From Macrocystis pyrifera (Eukaryota > Sar > Phaeophyceae > Laminariales > Laminariaceae): a stretch of 64,000 nucleotides of DNA. Where the stretch lies: contig JASSKH010000012.1 of the NCBI GenBank assembly GCA_031763025.1, positions 4,559,397 through 4,623,396 on the forward strand, given 5' to 3'. A program made the translations under genes and the position numbers. This document shows, one piece after another, positions 32,190 through 43,984 of the stretch (position 1 is its first letter; every line of letters begins with the position of its first letter). The notes beneath the pieces were generated by a model, which saw only the letters and a program-made list of their open reading frames with translations, had not been told where the DNA came from and did no database searches.

Positions 32190-33165
32190 GCTTCCTGCCA
32201 CCTAGGAACCGCGCGCACCCTACGTATGCTCAAATGTTTCTACTGGTGGATCGGTATGAGCATCTGCACCCGGTGGTGGTTACGCAACTGCTTGAAGGGC
32301 CAAGCACGAAAAACGTCGCGGCAGACGGTCCGGTGCCCCAACATCACGTTGCCCTTGCCAGAAGGGCCCGGCATCGCCGTCAGCATCGAATATTTCGGCC
32401 CTCTCCCGGTGAAGCCTCGAAGTAATACCTACATCTTGCTTTTCACTGATCGTTTCAGCCGCCGAGTCGACATGTACGCCGTCACAGTGGCAGAGTTCAC
32501 CGCTCAGGGCACGGCTAACATCCTTATCAACCGGCATACTCCCCTCTGGGGGTGCCCGCGCAGAATCCTCTCGGACAACGGCCTCCAGTTCTGCTCCAAG
32601 CTCTTGCACGCCGTTTACCAGCTTCTCGAGGTTCGAAAAATTGCCACCAGCTCTTACCACCCAAACTGCAACGGTGGGATGGAACGTGTAAACCACACGA
32701 TGGTCCAGACGCTGGCAATGGTCGTCAACGAGCTCCAAAACAACAGGGATGAACAGTTCCCTCACGGTGAATTTGCGTACAACAGTTCTGTCGGCGCCGC
32801 CACTGGTTTGGCTCCCAACGAGGTACATATGGGTCGGCTGCCACGCCTCCCTCTCTCGATTTTCGAGCGTGTTGGAGTCGCCGGTCACCAGAGCTTGGCC
32901 CCCGACCACCTCGCCTACTGCGACTTGGCGACGGACCGCCAACAGCGCGCGTACGATATCATTCGTGAACACCACGCCCTCACTGTTGCTCGTGTGATCC
33001 GCCGCAACTCCGCCCTCTCCGACGCCCTGCGTCCGGTCCCCAAATTCGACGTTGGCGGTTGGGTGTGGGTGTACAATACAGCGGCCACCATCCGCCAGGG
33101 CGCGAAACCCGATACGGATGCCAGGATCCTCAAGGTCAATCTCTCACTCAACTGGACGGGCCCCT
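32190..33165 (+). CDS. Integrase region of the Ty3/gypsy element
   Basis: A zinc-finger-like region (LGTARTLRMLKCFYWW) precedes the catalytic core: ISIEYFGPLPV-type DYF start, LLFTDRFSRRVDMYAVTVAE, ILSDNGLQFCSKL (second Asp), SSYHPNCNGGMERVNHTM (catalytic Glu) and EFAYNSSVGAATGLAPNEV. The order and spacing are those of gypsy integrases. It belongs to a broken element. Confidence 0.85.
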
Positions 33166-33661
33166 AAAAAGTCCTCGCAGTTGGCCCCTGCTCCTCAGCA
33201 GACACCCCGGACGGATCTCCTGCCGGAGCAAAGCTCCTGCATTTGGATCTTCTTTCCGATATTCCTGGCGCTGAGGCTCGCCGGCGCGTATCAGTTCAAC
33301 GCTGCAAGCCTTGCGCCAACCCCTACGACTGTGGCGACATGCCGAAGTATTTGGCGGCAGGGTTGACGCAATCCGTGCTCAACAACTTGTCCAAGAAACC
33401 CCCCCCCGTCTCGCGTCACCGACGACGACGTTTTGATCCCTCTTCAACGACTCGAAGAGGAAAAGACTACCGGACACCAATCGGTTAGAGGTCGAGGTGG
33501 CGTCATCGCGGTGATGTACGAGACGCACTGGACAGGAATATCCCGTCCATCCTGGGAACGAGAAATAGACCTTCAGCTTTCTCGCCACGCAAGTTTGCGC
33601 TACTGGGCCGGCACCCCGAGCCAACACCGCTAAACCAACCGCCTGTACCACCGAATGAGAA

Positions 33662-34066
33662 TTGGCACGGCACAACGGGAGCTTTCTCGGAGTAACGGCG
33701 AGCGGTTTCTGGCACCCGGCTATGGCTGCATATCGTACGCCGATTGGCTCCGCCGATGCACGCCGATCGGCTCCGCCGATACAGCAAACTGAATTTCCTA
33801 ACGGGGCCCACTTTTGGTACAAGAGCGACGACGGTCTGTGGTGGCTCGGGAAAATCAGCGCAACCACGCCAACGGATGGAGTATATTTGATTCGATTTTT
33901 GGACGACCCGGGACCGATCAAGCTTCCTCTTTCTCCGGCGCGCTACACGATTTCGACGAGAGCTGTACGGGGTTCTTGGTGTCTGCAAATTCACTTCGCT
34001 GGCGCGTTTACACGGGGGGTCCAGCGTAACGTAGATGAATCTCGAGGCACCGCCGTGGATTGCTGA
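33662..34066 (+). CDS. C-terminal SH3/Tudor-like region of the Ty3/gypsy element
   Basis: FWYKSDDGLWWLGKISATTP, then VYLIRFLDDPGPIKLPL, resembles a small barrel domain (Tudor/SH3/chromo class) as found at the end of some Ty3/gypsy polyproteins, where it helps target integration (family knowledge). An aromatic cluster (FWY, WW) suggests peptide or chromatin binding. It ends at a stop near 34066. Confidence 0.5.
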   Translation: MARHNGSFLGVTASGFWHPAMAAYRTPIGSADARRSAPPIQQTEFPNGAHFWYKSDDGLWWLGKISATTPTDGVYLIRFLDDPGPIKLPLSPARYTISTRAVRGSWCLQIHFAGAFTRGVQRNVDESRGTAVDC

Positions 34067-34413
34067 TTTTCGCTTCTCGACTGTACTCGATAATATTTTT
34101 TTCTTTTTTGTCGTTTTCCTGGACTTTGGGGGGTGGGTTTTTCTGCTCGGTGTGCTTCTGGTTTGTTTTCTTTTTTTGGGGCTGGGTTGGGGATGGTTTT
34201 TTTGCGTATTTTGTCCTGCCTACCCCCCCCCCGCTCAGTGTCGGGGCTGGTCTTGGTAATCGGGCCACTCATTTGTGACCCAGGACGCGTTTTCAGAGTT
34301 GTGGGTTGGGTTTAGATGGTTCTTGTCGTCTTCCGTGTTGAGTTTTCTTCTCGTTTTTGGTAATCACTTTCCGCTTTTCCATGCATCTTCCTCGCGTCCC
34401 CCCCCGTGCTGGT

Positions 34414-34497
34414 GGCATGGCGATGGCTTTCATTGACGATTTCTTCCTGCCCCTTGGCATGGCGATGGCTTTCATTGACGATTTCTTCCTGCCCCTT
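34414..34497 (+). repeat. Two perfect 42-bp tandem units
   Basis: GGCATGGCGATGGCTTTCAT starts both units (34414 and 34456). The unit is 42 bp (14 codons), just past the Ty3/gypsy coding region and possibly within its 3' end. Confidence 0.75.
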
Positions 34498-34554
34498 AAG
34501 GCTAGGTCTTCCCTTCATTTTATCCTACGTACTTTACCGGATTCGTAGCCTTGC

Positions 34555-34660
34555 CATTCAGAGGTGTGAGATTGGGTTTTGAGGAGCCGCATCTTCGACT
34601 CATGTTCTAGTTCGTGGAATCGGGGTTTCAATTATTTTCCCTTAATTCTGCATATACGGC
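34555..34660 (+). repeat. Dispersed repeat, copy 1
   Basis: GAGGAGCCGCATCTTCGA and TAGTTCGTGGAA match 60385-60420; further similar text (CTAGTGTT, CCTGGCATNAGNCACTG) continues with gaps. Confidence 0.5.
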
Positions 34661-35870
34661 TCATCAGAGTGGGCTAGTGTTATGATACTGCCTTGAACGA
34701 GGCTTAAATCCTGGTAATTACCTGGCATCAGGCACTGGGATCGTATTTTTAATACTTGGAAGGCGTATCTTAGGTGGAAAACCAGGGGTCTTCCAGAGGG
34801 GCACGAATTTGGTCTCAGTCTCCGCGAGCACGAAAGGAATATAGCTGCTCTTATTCTATCTCTAAGCAAGCATCACACGTGAGTACCAACGAGTACCGAC
34901 TTAATAGGCAAACCTGTCCAGCGGTACAAAGTGTCCGGCCGGCATGATCTTAACATTAGGCTGATCTAAGAACCTCCTCAATTGCCCCTCAGAACTCCAG
35001 TTAGGTGCTCTAAACGGCTTACACGCAGGAAGGGTATTATTGCGAGAGCACGGGAGGACCAGGGAAAGGAGACTGTTACAGCACTAAGCCAATCAACAGC
35101 AGTGAATTGGATGAGATCTACGTCGTGTGAGCTGAGAGATCACATTGAGTAATTGGATGAGTTTTATAGGCAAAATAGTGGGAAAGTACTAAAGAAAGAC
35201 TAGAGAAGGTAGCTGGTTTCTTCCAAAAACAGTAAATTGGGAGGAGCGTTGGATCAACTGCTGCCAAGGGCGGACAAGCTATTGTAGGGTCCCAGAGGAG
35301 TAGCAGGAGAGAGGAGGACAGAGGAGCGAGGAGGATCACACACCACATCGGTTCATACCACTTCTTCCTTCTCTCTCAGCCAGCACACGAGACAGTTAAT
35401 AAAAAACACAAAAATGAATCCTTGACACAACGAACCAGCAATGAGTTCAGTGGCAAGCATCTTCAGGAGTACCAATCTCCCAATCCCTATTATTCGCAAG
35501 TGCTGCTATTAAGAATAATTGCTGATGGTGATCAAAATGGGAATGACTACAACAGCAGTATTCTTTTTTTTTCTTTTGCGCCGACACTCTATAACTAATG
35601 ATGATGTTTTCACATCACACATAGCTCATCACTTCCCTGAAATCCTGCCTGTGGTCATAAAAACAGGCTGTAGCAAAAACGCATCTGGATCGGAGAAAAT
35701 AAACAAGAAGAGTACGAAATAGTGCGCACGGCAGCACCATATACACACTACTACCAGTCCGTAACGGAAACGGTACTGCCAAAAAGCCCTCACAGAGGTG
35801 TATCATCCCGTACCACTTGCGACTAAACAACACCTGGAACATATCCACAGTGTTATTCATGAGTACACTC

Positions 35871-35985
35871 GAAAAAAAAGAAGGAAAAAGAAAAAGAAAA
35901 AAAAGAAGAGAAAAAAAGAAGAAGAAAGAAAGGAAAATGAAAAGAAAAAACATCAAAATAAAAGAACATAAGAAAAACGAAGCAA
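35871..35985 (+). repeat. Homopurine (GA)-rich tract
   Basis: About 80 bp contains only A and G, then continues A-rich. Lys/Arg-rich reading is a composition effect. Such tracts can form triplex DNA. Confidence 0.75.
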
Positions 35986-36614
35986 ACCTGCGCTCAAGGC
36001 TCAAGGCGCAGGCCGAGTCCCGAGGACAACAAAAGTTTGCTGGTTGCTGGTGGTGCAATCAGTCGTGGTATGATATGTCCAGCTGATGATGGTCTAACTT
36101 AAGGACGCCACAAGAAGACCAGACGAAAGGTAAGAATACAAAAATATGGTAGAGCAGAGAGAAACATTTAACAACAAACAAAACGAGCAGCCCTCCTATG
36201 TTCAGTTGGTGGGTCAAGGACGACACAACCGGCACAGAGGACAGAGATAGACGGTTATGGCGTACATCTCTGCCGCACAACGGACTGGGGGAGACCTAAT
36301 CGCCGGGTGCCTCTTCCCCGTTGCCACGGCAGAAGGGGGTCGGGGTCGTCTCTCCCTCTCTGCAGTCCGTATGACGGTGAACCTGCAAAGCGATCTGCGG
36401 ATGGCAGAGCCGCCGAACCATTTCACGATGTGAGCCTTTTGAGTGGGAGGACGGATGCTAGCGAGCTGCCACTGCCTCCAAAGTTCGAAAAGGATTTTGC
36501 GGCGTGTGCAGGAAAGGACTGAGTCAATGTTAAAGAAGTTTGGGTGGGACAACTCTGCCCCTGACCAGTGGTGAACTACAAATAGAATCTAAAAGAGGCG
36601 CAACGAAGTATGGG

Positions 36615-37065
36615 CGGGACCACAGGCCGGCGCAGGAGGCCTCATCCAATCCAATACTTACATTAAATGATCCACGGTAGAGAGACAGAAGACAACAGTA
36701 AAATGGCGATCCAATCGATGGGCTCAAGATTTGGCACATATAATGGAACCATCGATGATATCGACATGTCTCGGAATTTGTATCGTAACGAGGTCAGTTC
36801 TTCTTTTCGCTCCCGACACCTCGGGAGTAGAGTTGGAGTCGCAACATTTCTTGAGACCAACCCACCCACCCGGCAGTAGGATTAGTATTATGCTTGTATA
36901 CCCCGATCATTTACAGGTACCAACCCCGCGCAGAGTACGTGATACGTTAGTCTACTCAGCGCGGAGGGAAACACCAGACGAGACCTCCTGCCGGGCGCAG
37001 GAGGCCTCATCCAATCCAATACTTACATTTAAATGATCCACGGTAGAGAGACAGAATACAACAGG
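36615..37065 (+). repeat. Direct repeats of about 80 bp, 377 bp apart
   Basis: GCGCAGGAGGCCTCATCCAA and the following text to GAGAGACAGAA occur at 36617-36695 and 36993-37070, nearly identical. The enclosed 300 bp shows no gene. Confidence 0.6.
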
Positions 37066-37515
37066 AAAAATGTCAACACAGTCGGAAAAAAGGAGGGGGA
37101 AATAGCAAAGGGTCACACAAATGAATAAATATCACAATAGTTATTAAGGTGGCGCAGCCGGCACAGAATGGCAGGGTACGGCGGTGGGGGGGGGGTGGGT
37201 ACCCTCGACTTGGCAGGGAACATGGCATCACAACAAACAAAACCCAACGAAAACAAATAAAACAGGGACTGTGAGTGTAAACACAGCAGCATTGGACGGT
37301 ACCTGATAGTCTCTACTAACAGGCGTCTCGACGATTAATAGGAAGGCGGCCAGAGCGCCAAGTTTCGGCGGGTGCCTTCACTTTCTTAACGGGCCTAGTT
37401 CCTGTTCCTACGCCTCCTTTAACGTGGCATTCCTTCCTCCCCTCCCTGGCCTTGGGCCCAACGGCGTCTCGATTGAATTGCTGCGAACTTTGTACCTCAA
37501 GCGCTCGTCGGTTTG

Positions 37516-38247
37516 CTACATTCTCAAGCTCTGCCGCTTCTTCAACACGCCTGAACCACTTGTTGCCCGATTCCTTCGCTGTAAGCTTCCATTGTTTCTC
37601 TTCGATGGGCAAGTTAACAACGATAGGTCGCGTTCAAGAAAACTCATGCCGTCCTGCTCTTTCCCTCTCAGGTAACCTTTACCCCCCTCCAGTTCCCCAA
37701 AAATCACTTGTTTGGGTAATCTCTCGTTACTCATACGAGCCACGAACCCCGCGAAAAGTATCCTCCGCTTTCGCACCGTCGTCTCGATGACCTCACAGCC
37801 AGGCTTGAATTTGTGTATGAAAGCGTATGGTAGCCGTCGCGAGGTTATGTCTTCCATTCGATGCAGCGGAAGAGTAATCGGCGGTAGGTACCTGCAGTAT
37901 GGTGAGATGGGCCGCGGTGGGACTGCACGTGAGACACATCTGTATAGCATGGTCTCCATTATCTCGGCGTTGAGCATCCGTACTTGTAGCCGGAACGCTG
38001 CGGTGGGCTGATCGTACAGTGGCAAACTACTCCGTCTGAAACGTGAATTGGCCAGCAGCACGCATCGGTTGATTCCAGCAGCAAGGTCGGCGTTCTCGCA
38101 CACAGTTGCCCCAAGGAACACGAACTTGGTGGTTTGTTTGTGCACCTGGCCGGCTGCCAGAGTAACGACAGTGGCCCTGTCCATACGTTTCTTGGCTTCC
38201 AAAATCGTCGATCCGAACGAACCACACACTGCAACGATAACTGCCAT
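37516..38247 (-). CDS. LINE RT thumb and C-terminal region
   Basis: Open for 243 codons. It contains [20 protein letters not shown], typical of the RTE thumb region, and later [20 protein letters not shown] and [20 protein letters not shown], the LINE C-terminal tail. The upstream RT palm is in other frames, so this is a fragment of one ancestral protein. Confidence 0.7.
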   Translation of the reverse strand: MAVIVAVCGSFGSTILEAKKRMDRATVVTLAAGQVHKQTTKFVFLGATVCENADLAAGINRCVLLANSRFRRSSLPLYDQPTAAFRLQVRMLNAEIMETMLYRCVSRAVPPRPISPYCRYLPPITLPLHRMEDITSRRLPYAFIHKFKPGCEVIETTVRKRRILFAGFVARMSNERLPKQVIFGELEGGKGYLRGKEQDGMSFLERDLSLLTCPSKRNNGSLQRRNRATSGSGVLKKRQSLRM

Positions 38248-39305
38248 CGTCTTCGCAAGGCTGTTCCTCGATCTGGAAACGATGCTCGCATCGTCTGCAC
38301 ACAGTGTTCCCTACATCGGTTGCAGCTCCGCCACAGTCGCCTGGGGTACATCTCGCCGTCCCCCCCCCCCTATCATCCTTCACCTTGGTGCATACCATAT
38401 CCTTCACAACATCTGCATTGGCGCTAAACCGCTCCACTGCTACACGCAGTACGGCAGTAAAGAACATGTTGAACAACAAAGGTGCGCGCACGCATCCTTG
38501 CCGTAGGCCCTGCCCCACGCCGAACCAGTCTGAATATTCACCACCGTCGGTCCGGACGCGCGCACGCATTCCATCGTGGAAGTGGCGAATAGCCGCGAGC
38601 ATTTTTGGTGGTACGCTGAACCGAGCGAGCACGGCCCACAAGGGAGTCCGGTTGACTGAATCGTATGCCTAGGCGAGGTCGACGAAACACATGTACAAAG
38701 GGGCGCTCTCCTTTCGTGCCAACTGGTGAAGTCGTCAAACCACCAATATCACATCAATCGTCGACCGTTGAGGTCTGAAGCCGCACTGGTCCTCTGGTAA
38801 GATATTTTCCGTTCACAGTAATTGCTGAGGCGATTGGCGATTACCTTGAGCAGAACCTTGCCAGCGTGTGCCGCGAGCGAGATCCTCGATAGTTACCGCA
38901 CTTGGTCCGGTCCTTCTTCTTGTGCAGCACTATGATCGTAGCATCTTTCTACTCCTGGGGTACGCCCTCGTCCTGCCCTATGGCGATTACAATGGCGTGG
39001 AACTGTTTTAGTATACGGCAGACACCATCGCGATCTCCATCTAAGGCGAGTTTGAGCAGTTCAGCGGAAAGCTCATCGGGTCTAACAGCCTCTCGGTTTG
39101 ACAGGCTCTTGATAGTTTTCTCCACCTCAAAAGTGGAAGGCAAATCATCGAGAGGTGTTGCACGGAGGCCATACCTTGAACTCTTCGACGATGCTCGGGT
39201 CGAGCGCTGGCAAGTTAGTGTTGAGCCCAAACCTGAACCACTGTACGCATCGATCGCGAATGAGTCCCATGTCACGAAGCAAAGCTCCCTCTACGTCCTT
39301 ATGTA

Positions 39306-40073
39306 TTAAGAGTTGCACGATTTCTTCCCCTCGAAGTCCATCCCCTTGAAGTACTTGTAGAAACCAGATTGATTGCCCTCTTTGATGAGCACCTCAAGTT
39401 GACTGACGAATTTCTCAAAGAATCTCGACACAGTCTCGATCCTCACGCGCTTTAGTCGTTCCCCAGCTGCTCTCAGGGACTTCATGAGGTTGCTGATGCT
39501 TGGGCCCGCTCGCAACACCTCTCTCGTGGCTTCCCTCTGTTGCCACGCCGCAAGCATTTCCGCCTTCGTTTCCTCGCTAGTACGCCACCCCGCCCGACCT
39601 TGACTGCGTTTTGCACGTGGCGCGATGTTAGCGGCAGTCGACATCATCGCTTCAGCGAACACCATCGCCATACCACTCACATACGTGCCAGGAAGTAGGG
39701 GTGTGAATCTCTCGGTGAAGGCTCTCCGCAGTTGGGGGCTTTCCATCCGCTGTTGGAGGTCGATTGCCCGCCTGCCCTTCATTTCTCGCTTGCGGCGGTT
39801 AGGGGAAACGTGTCCAAGCAGCCGGATGTCTGCTGTGACCAGGTTGTGATCTGATTCAGGTTCACTGTAGGAGGTCGACGCACAGTGACGTTTCGTACGA
39901 ATCGTCTGTCTGGTTGCCGCGGGAGAGGATAAAACCCGGGCGTTAACGACCTTTCCCACGATTTGGACTTTTGAAGGTGTAATAGATTCCACGTTTGGGT
40001 GCGCTGAAAAACGTAATGACAAGAGCAAATTAGTTTTCTGCTGAGATTGCCAGCAGACGCCGCCCGTTGTCAT
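39306..40073 (-). CDS. LINE endonuclease-RT linker region
   Basis: Open for 255 codons. EPESDHNLVTADIRLLGHVS is the end of the AP endonuclease (the SDH motif with catalytic Asp/His). The rest is the Arg/Glu/Ala-rich linker before RT, ending FYKYFKGMDFEGKKS. It supports an intact-order but degraded RTE-like element. Confidence 0.7.
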   Translation of the reverse strand: MTTGGVCWQSQQKTNLLLSLRFSAHPNVESITPSKVQIVGKVVNARVLSSPAATRQTIRTKRHCASTSYSEPESDHNLVTADIRLLGHVSPNRRKREMKGRRAIDLQQRMESPQLRRAFTERFTPLLPGTYVSGMAMVFAEAMMSTAANIAPRAKRSQGRAGWRTSEETKAEMLAAWQQREATREVLRAGPSISNLMKSLRAAGERLKRVRIETVSRFFEKFVSQLEVLIKEGNQSGFYKYFKGMDFEGKKSCNS

Positions 40074-41299
40074 TCAGCGTACCCCGCCCGTATGCACCCA
40101 GCACCTTGTCATCGACGCAACCTTTCCCCCTTGCGCCAGTGCGAGCGATAGCATCCATCATGACCACAAGGTTTTCTCCTCTAGGCATTTCAGAAACAGT
40201 GCTGACTAGTGTGGCTCAAAAACGTCTTGTCACGGACTAATTTGTGATTATCAGTCGGAGCTCACGCAACCACGAAGGAAATCCCATTCAATATCCCGTT
40301 CAACCTTCAAGTTTAGTCGCACCATCATTAGTCGAGCACTGATGTACCCCACAGCCAGTCCGCCCGTCTCGACACCCTGCAAGATCGACTCCTTGATGAC
40401 TAGCCCTACTCCGTGTTGACCCTTGGCCTCCGTACCACCCCTTCCAGCTCCACGTGCAGTACACAGTGAAACCCACTGATGTGAACCCATCCTGCCCATC
40501 CCGTCTCGTCTACTGCAACTCAACAATATCACACTGGCTTTGCCTGCAGACCTCCATGATCTCCTCGGCATGGCCAAGACCATAATTGCCGTTGTCGACC
40601 AGAGTGCTGACGTTGAATGTGCCCACGGTCAACTCGCCCTCTCTAGTCTTCAATCTAGCGGGGCCCTTTGTACCGCTCGATTAACGCGCCGCGTTTTTCG
40701 CCCCCTTTTTCTCCGTTTTAGAGCAGCTTCTAACCATCTAACATTTCGCCTGCTTTGGTTCTTGCCTTCCTCCTGACTTGTCGGGTGCAGCACTCCCGAC
40801 CCGCTACATCCGCCTCCATCCTGTCCTGTTGGTTGCTTACTCACGTGGAATCTCCTCTCATTTCTACTCTCCATACTGCGGAGTCCACGCTTTCCGCGAC
40901 GGAGCCCCATCGTTGCCACAGGCCTGAAAGGCCGCGGGGAATCTACTAATCCACGACTATTGGGGTGCAATCCCTGTCAGCGATACTACGTCAGCGCACC
41001 TCGAGCAAGGAAGTACACAGACGAGGTCAGCGCCCCGCGTATACCAGGTACCGGTACCAGACACCAGGTACCGGTACCCTCGTTTGGCTGGATCGAGAAG
41101 GCGAAGAAAGAGATGTATGTTCCTATGATACTGAGTACCTTTCGAGGTACGATAAAATATGTGTATTGTATGAACGGGAGAAGTTGACCTATCGGATCAA
41201 CATGGGTTGTTGTACCCGTATAGTGCTTAAGTGCACCTGGGACCAGTTCTGCTGGAGCAGTTGACTCGCGCTCGAGAGGACGCAGCGAGGCAGGGTCGT

Positions 41300-43500
41300 C
41301 AAGACAGGCCCAAAGTGTGGTAAATGTTGGTTTAACTTTTTAAACGGTACAACGTCGACGACGGCATCCTTGCCGAGTTCCAACGGTGGCCGGACGGTCG
41401 CCGTGTCCGGTGGGCGATGCAGTCGCTCGCGTCGGACCACGTTTGCCTGCTTTGCGAACGTAGGGCATCTGACCCTCCCCTCTTGCCTGCCAGTGAAGTC
41501 ACCCAATGGGGTACTCGACTGGAGCTATTGGGCTGGATAATCGACACTGAGGCTGTTACTGTGATGCTACCGACGCAGAAGCAAGCAAGTTGCGCGAGAT
41601 TATCGTGGCGTGACCTCGGGCTTCATCTTCCGCGAAGCAGATGCCGAAGCTCGTCGGTTTCCTGATGCACGTAACTTTCGCCGTCCGTCCGGGGTCGTTC
41701 GTCGTGCAGGGCAGGTTGGCCTCGGTGGGGATGCCGGGCATCGCCGCCGGCGCTGCCTTTGCGTGCCGTACTGCCAACCCCGGGCGATGTGTCACCCTCG
41801 GGCTTGAGTGCCACGGGGACCTCGAGTTTTGGCGTTGGTTCGTTGCTGAGGGACTTGACGTTCGGGGGGGTACCTTGGCGGCTCCGATGTACCGCTTGAT
41901 TGAGTGCCCAGCCCGACGTACTCTGTTTTCGGATGCGCCCGAAACGACTGTCGGGGGCTTCTGGGTGGAAACTGGGGTGTACTGGCGCTACGAACCCGGT
42001 TTTTCCTTGCTGCGGCTCGAGCGAGGTCGTCACAGGCGAGAACGATATTTCTATCAATGCCCTCGAACGCTTAGGGATGGGGGTTTCGGCGTGGGTCCTT
42101 GGGTCTCCGTGCGCAGAGCGCCCGTCGGCGACGAGCGACTGCGTTTAGTCGCGAGGGGGCAACGGAGCCGCCGTGGAGTGGCTGCGGTGGTGTCGTGGGG
42201 GTAAGGAGCCGCGGTCACGTGCACTGATGCGCCTCCTCGGGGCGTTGCAATTATCATCTGGTTGGTTTTGTGACGCGAAACACGTGCGGAGACTTTTCAA
42301 TGTCGCTGCTGACGGTATCTCACGCCGGGATTGCGACGTTTTTCTCCGTAACTTGCATTCCGTTCGTCCTGACGACCCATGTCAGGCTCAGGACTTGGGG
42401 GGCGTCGGGAACTCTCTCTGTGCTTCGTTGTTGGCCTCGAGCTTGTGCGCGACGAATTTGCGGTCTCGTCTTACAGACTTATCTGGGGCATTCTGGTGCC
42501 TGGGTGGTCGTCCGGGCACGTTGTGGAGTGCGGGTTTTTCTCCAGCACGGCAGTCAAGATATGGTCAACGTGTGGTGCTTGTTTGAGTACGTAGCGTACG
42601 CGTTCGCTAACAAGAAACCGCGGTCGGCGACCATCGAGAGTCCTTTGTCGGCAAACAAATTCTTTCACCGTAATTTGCGCGATTTCGAGCTCGACACAAC
42701 TCATTCCGTTATCGATAGCGCCCTCATAGGCGCTGCTCGTTCGCACACTGATGCGAGAAACCAAGCAAACGTGCGCCGGCCCATTTCATGGATAATGTTG
42801 CTTGATGGCGGGGCTCTGATCCCCTCGTGGCGTGCCGGGCGTCGGGTTCTGTGCCTTGCTCTGTGTGCATCGTTTTTTTTTCCTGACCCTCGCGTCAGAA
42901 CTGTTTGCGCAAAATAGGCCGCTAGTCCACGAGTCGTATTTCTTGCGGCGGGCTATGTAGCGTTCTTTCGCAGTGGTTCCCGGCTGACCGAAGCGCTGTG
43001 GTCAACCGCGGACCGCGTTGAGATCTGCTTTCGCGGGTCTAGGGGTGATCAGATGCGAAAGGGGGCCGTTCTTACGCGCGTGCGGAAAGGTTCTCCGAGG
43101 CCCGTGGGCGCCGGGGGGGCGCCGTCAATCTTATGATCGAGTCGATGCATTGTTATCTGTTCCTTCCCTCGTCGGACCCCCTGGTTGCGTTAGGCACTGA
43201 TAACGGCAGATGATCCACGTGGACGCAGCACCAAGTGACGGTTGTCCTGCGAGCAGTGGTTGCGTTGGCGGGCGTGCGGGCGGAGGATTACGCCCTGCAT
43301 TCCCTGAGGACTCGAGGCGGAACTCACTTGTCGACCGGGTGGGCTACACCAGAGGTCTTGCAGCGTGAGGTTCGGTGGGCGTCCGACGCGTACAAGGCGT
43401 ACGCACGTAGTCACGGGGACGACGCCGGTTGGGTGGCAAGCGTAATGGCCCAAGAGGGCACGAGAAACGGGATCCAGCCCGGGCAGGGTACGGAGTAGGG
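41300..43500 (+). mobile_element. DIRS-like tyrosine-recombinase retrotransposon, broken
   Basis: Parts in order: the end of an RT (LELLGWIIDTEAVTVMLPTQ, about 41.5 kb), an RNase H-like region (41.65-42.35 kb; RRLFNVAADGISRRDCD matches the end of DIRS-type RNase H) and a tyrosine recombinase (42.5-43.5 kb) with the HSLRTRGGTH and RWASDAYKAYARS motifs (catalytic HxxR and Tyr). RT-RNase H plus tyrosine recombinase in place of an integrase defines DIRS elements. It is a fossil with several breaks. Split or inverted terminal repeats were not found. Confidence 0.7.
43235..43498 (+). CDS. Tyrosine recombinase C-terminal part of the DIRS-like element
   Basis: HSLRTRGGTHLSTGWATPEV, then LQREVRWASDAYKAYARSHG, shows the H-x-x-R box, the conserved W/H region and the nucleophilic Tyr of tyrosine recombinases. 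It lies after regions reading NKFFHRNLRDFELD and SWIMLLDGGALI. It is part of the broken element. Confidence 0.7.
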   Translation: MTVVLRAVVALAGVRAEDYALHSLRTRGGTHLSTGWATPEVLQREVRWASDAYKAYARSHGDDAGWVASVMAQEGTRNGIQPGQGTE

Positions 43501-43984
43501 GCAAGTAAGTAGCCTCTCCGAGCTGGGTAGGAAGCGCTAACACTTGACCGTATGTAGCTGCGGATACGCGTGCCAGGTAGAAGAAAGGAGACATTGGATA
43601 GTACCACAATAAGTGCGCGGCGGGGTTGGTAACGTAGGCGTCCGCAAAATTGAGCCAACCCTATGTTGGAGGCTGGCGTCGAGAGATCGACATCGCCAGT
43701 TGGGATGGAGTTTGACTCATGTTTTAGGATGCCCGCAGGGGGTTGATACTGGAGCAGCCCCGGGTCTGCCTCTCTCTCCACCCCCCCCCTGCTTCGAACG
43801 GGGGATGCGCCTTAATATGGTACAACTTCGAAAGCAAAATGCAAAAGCCCTGATGCCCACTTAACACATTGAAATAGAGTTGAGCTTTGATGCCCACTTT
43901 TTTTTTTTGTTCGCAGAATAAATAAAAAAACGCCGGGCTGCTGCATTTGCTACACCTTCTGTCCTAGGTTTGTCCAATCCAACG

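Larger units (their letters stand above)
27100..34320 (+). mobile_element. Ty3/gypsy-type LTR retrotransposon, broken
   Basis: Parts in order: a possible Gag-like stretch (27.1-27.6 kb), a NADAR domain (27.9-28.3 kb), protease (28.6-28.8), reverse transcriptase (29.6-30.5), RNase H (30.5-30.9), a proline-rich linker (31.2-31.9), integrase (32.2-33.2) and a C-terminal SH3/Tudor-like region (33.7-34.06). The order RT-RNase H-integrase is that of Ty3/gypsy. A purine-rich tract lies near 34123-34132. I could not find matching LTRs, so the ends are estimates and the age cannot be read from them. It is an inactive fossil with several breaks, though motifs remain easy to read, suggesting moderate age. 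Confidence 0.82.
34670..37310. other. No gene recognised
   Basis: Between the Ty3/gypsy element and the LINE. Only the homopurine tract and the 80-bp direct repeats stand out. Confidence 0.45.
37330..40970 (-). mobile_element. RTE-like LINE, full-length layout but broken
   Basis: Reading leftward: an AP-endonuclease start (GELTVGTFNVSTLVDNGNYG at about 40650, then QHGVGLVIKESILQGVETGG at about 40400), a spacer rich in Arg/Glu (40.07-39.3 kb), an RT fingers region (FEVEKTIKSLSNREAVRPDE at about 39.1 kb), palm ([20 protein letters not shown] at about 38.5 kb and a CADD catalytic box near 38290), and a C-terminal region ([20 protein letters not shown] at about 37.7 kb). The layout matches RTE-type elements. 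Frames change several times and stops interrupt it, for example between FVDLA and AYDSVNR near 38670, so it is inactive. The 3' end near 37330 shows no clear A tail. Confidence 0.8.

Noticed and set aside
27400-34500. LTRs of the Ty3/gypsy element
   Set aside because: No matching direct repeats could be found by eye at the two ends; the ends are left as estimates.
35817-36086. Lys/Arg-rich open frame
   Set aside because: Produced by the homopurine tract; composition artefact.
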